DNA of 17,714 nucleotides from Bacteroidales bacterium. Lineage in GTDB: Bacteria; Bacteroidota; Bacteroidia; Bacteroidales; UBA10428. A program made the translations under genes and the position numbers. The notes under the pieces were generated by a model. It was not told where the DNA came from. It saw nothing but the letters and a program-made list of their open reading frames with translations, and did not search any database. The stretch is taken from contig JAFGVG010000281.1 in NCBI GenBank assembly GCA_016938095.1, positions 1 to 17,714 on the forward strand. Reading direction: 5' to 3'. Within the stretch, counting starts at the first letter, position 1. Every line of letters begins with the position of its first letter. This document shows, one piece after another, positions 16,858 to 17,714 of the stretch.

Positions 16858-17714
16858 TTATTTCATTTCTTTAACAATAATCTCTTTTTTGTTTTCATTA
16901 TACTCATAGGTAATGGGCGTAGTCAGTTTAACCACTTCGAGTACCTGGAAGATACTTTTTACATCTTTGAACCTGCCCTTATACCGGTATTGCTTCAAAT
17001 GCTCATCTTTTATAACAATGGATACATTGTACCAACGCCGGAGTTTGAGTGCCATTTCCTCGAGGGTTTCGTTATCAAAAACCAAATCCTGATCTTTCCA
17101 ACCAATTACTGCATTCATGGTTTCTTCACCCAGGATAATTTTCTTTATTGCCAGCGGATTGGCTTCAATGCCCATTGCAATATCATTGCTGGTGTCATCA
17201 ATAATTATCCTGTTTTCGTTTTTTAAATAGGTTGCTTTTTCCGATTTGTTAAGTATCACTATACTTTTTTCCGGTGAATCTATGTTGCTTTCCAGGCTTA
17301 CAACGCCCGAAACAACAGTGGTTTCAACTGTTTTTTGTTCATGATAACAGTTTACATTGAAACTTGTGCCAAGGACTTTGATGATAATATTATCAGCTTT
17401 TACAATGAAGGTTTTGGATTCATCACGGGTAACATTAAAATAAGCTTCGCCCTGCAACACTACTTCACGATTGACTTTTCCGTAATTACTGGGGTATTGT
17501 AACAGGGTACCACTGTTGAGCCATACCTTGGTATTATCGGGCAGGGTAATCTCCTTTTTTTCTCCATAGGAAGTTTGAAATGCCGTGTATGTTATGGGAT
17601 CTTCTGTCACAGGCCTGTTAAGTAGGAGATAGAGTGTGATTCCAATGCCTGCCAACAGCATAATACCAGCAGCATATTTCAGAACCCTGAAAAATACTTT
17701 TCGATTCTTTGGTA
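16858..17714 (-). CDS. FecR-family anti-sigma factor (5' end outside the window)
   Basis: Visible are 284 residues and the stop. The frame remains open to the window edge, so the N-terminal cytoplasmic sigma-binding part lies outside; the ATG at 17661 is internal to the membrane helix. Order: basic segment KNRKVFFR, single transmembrane helix (VLKYAAGIMLLAGIGITLYLLL), FecR periplasmic domain (YGEKKEITLPDNTKVWLNSG ... GEAYFNVTRDESKTFIV ... VLGTSFNVN ... ETTVVSGVVSL) and a C-terminal DUF4974-type domain (DLVFDNETLEEMALKLRRWY ... YRYKGRFKD ... YEYNENKKEIIV). Such proteins sit in the inner membrane, receive a signal from the STN domain of a TonB-dependent transporter and release an ECF sigma factor. 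The sigma gene is expected immediately upstream, beyond the right edge. In this locus the STN-bearing partner is SusC 1, not the adjacent SusC 2. Confidence 0.93.
   Translation of the reverse strand, partial: PKNRKVFFRVLKYAAGIMLLAGIGITLYLLLNRPVTEDPITYTAFQTSYGEKKEITLPDNTKVWLNSGTLLQYPSNYGKVNREVVLQGEAYFNVTRDESKTFIVKADNIIIKVLGTSFNVNCYHEQKTVETTVVSGVVSLESNIDSPEKSIVILNKSEKATYLKNENRIIIDDTSNDIAMGIEANPLAIKKIILGEETMNAVIGWKDQDLVFDNETLEEMALKLRRWYNVSIVIKDEHLKQYRYKGRFKDVKSIFQVLEVVKLTTPITYEYNENKKEIIVKEMK

Noticed and set aside
1..17714. tRNA, rRNA or CRISPR array
   Set aside because: No cloverleaf-like segments, rRNA-like stretches or regularly spaced repeats of 20-40 bases were seen by eye; a covariance-model scan was not possible.

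Overview
The window looks like chromosomal DNA of a member of the Bacteroidota. The evidence is two SusC/SusD outer-membrane glycan uptake pairs, a FecR-type anti-sigma factor with the Bacteroidota C-terminal domain, lipoproteins with acidic residues right after the lipidated cysteine, and start regions without clear Shine-Dalgarno sequences. A free-living, polysaccharide-degrading lineage (Marinilabiliales or Bacteroidales type) is plausible, but the genus cannot be read from the sequence.

Left part (1-3168, + strand): the 3' end of one ABC-2 type permease and two complete ones. The last two overlap by 4 bases. All three end in the residues YDVR, so they look like a tandem paralogous family. 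The ATPase partner is not in the window.

Right part (3272-17714, - strand, converging on the permeases): a polysaccharide utilization locus, read from right to left. The order is fecR-like anti-sigma factor (cut by the window edge), SusC-like transporter 2, SusD-like lipoprotein 2, a 128-bp MITE-like inverted-repeat element, a clan GH-D (GH36/GH27-like) glycosidase with a twin-arginine leader, a short orphan coding-like fragment, a GH43-like enzyme with a C-terminal carbohydrate-binding module, SusC-like transporter 1 (with an STN signalling domain), and SusD-like lipoprotein 1. The glycosidases would trim alpha-galactosyl-type and arabinosyl/xylosyl/galactosyl-type side chains. The SusCD pairs would import the products. 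The STN domain of SusC 1 and FecR form the two ends of a presumed trans-envelope relay to an ECF sigma factor that should lie just beyond the right edge.

The most notable points are: (i) an apparent frameshift at a perfect 7-bp-arm palindrome that separates a good signal peptide from the rest of SusC 2; (ii) the MITE-like element directly behind SusD 2; (iii) a shared C-D-x-C motif in both SusD proteins; (iv) a coding-like remnant between the two glycosidase genes.
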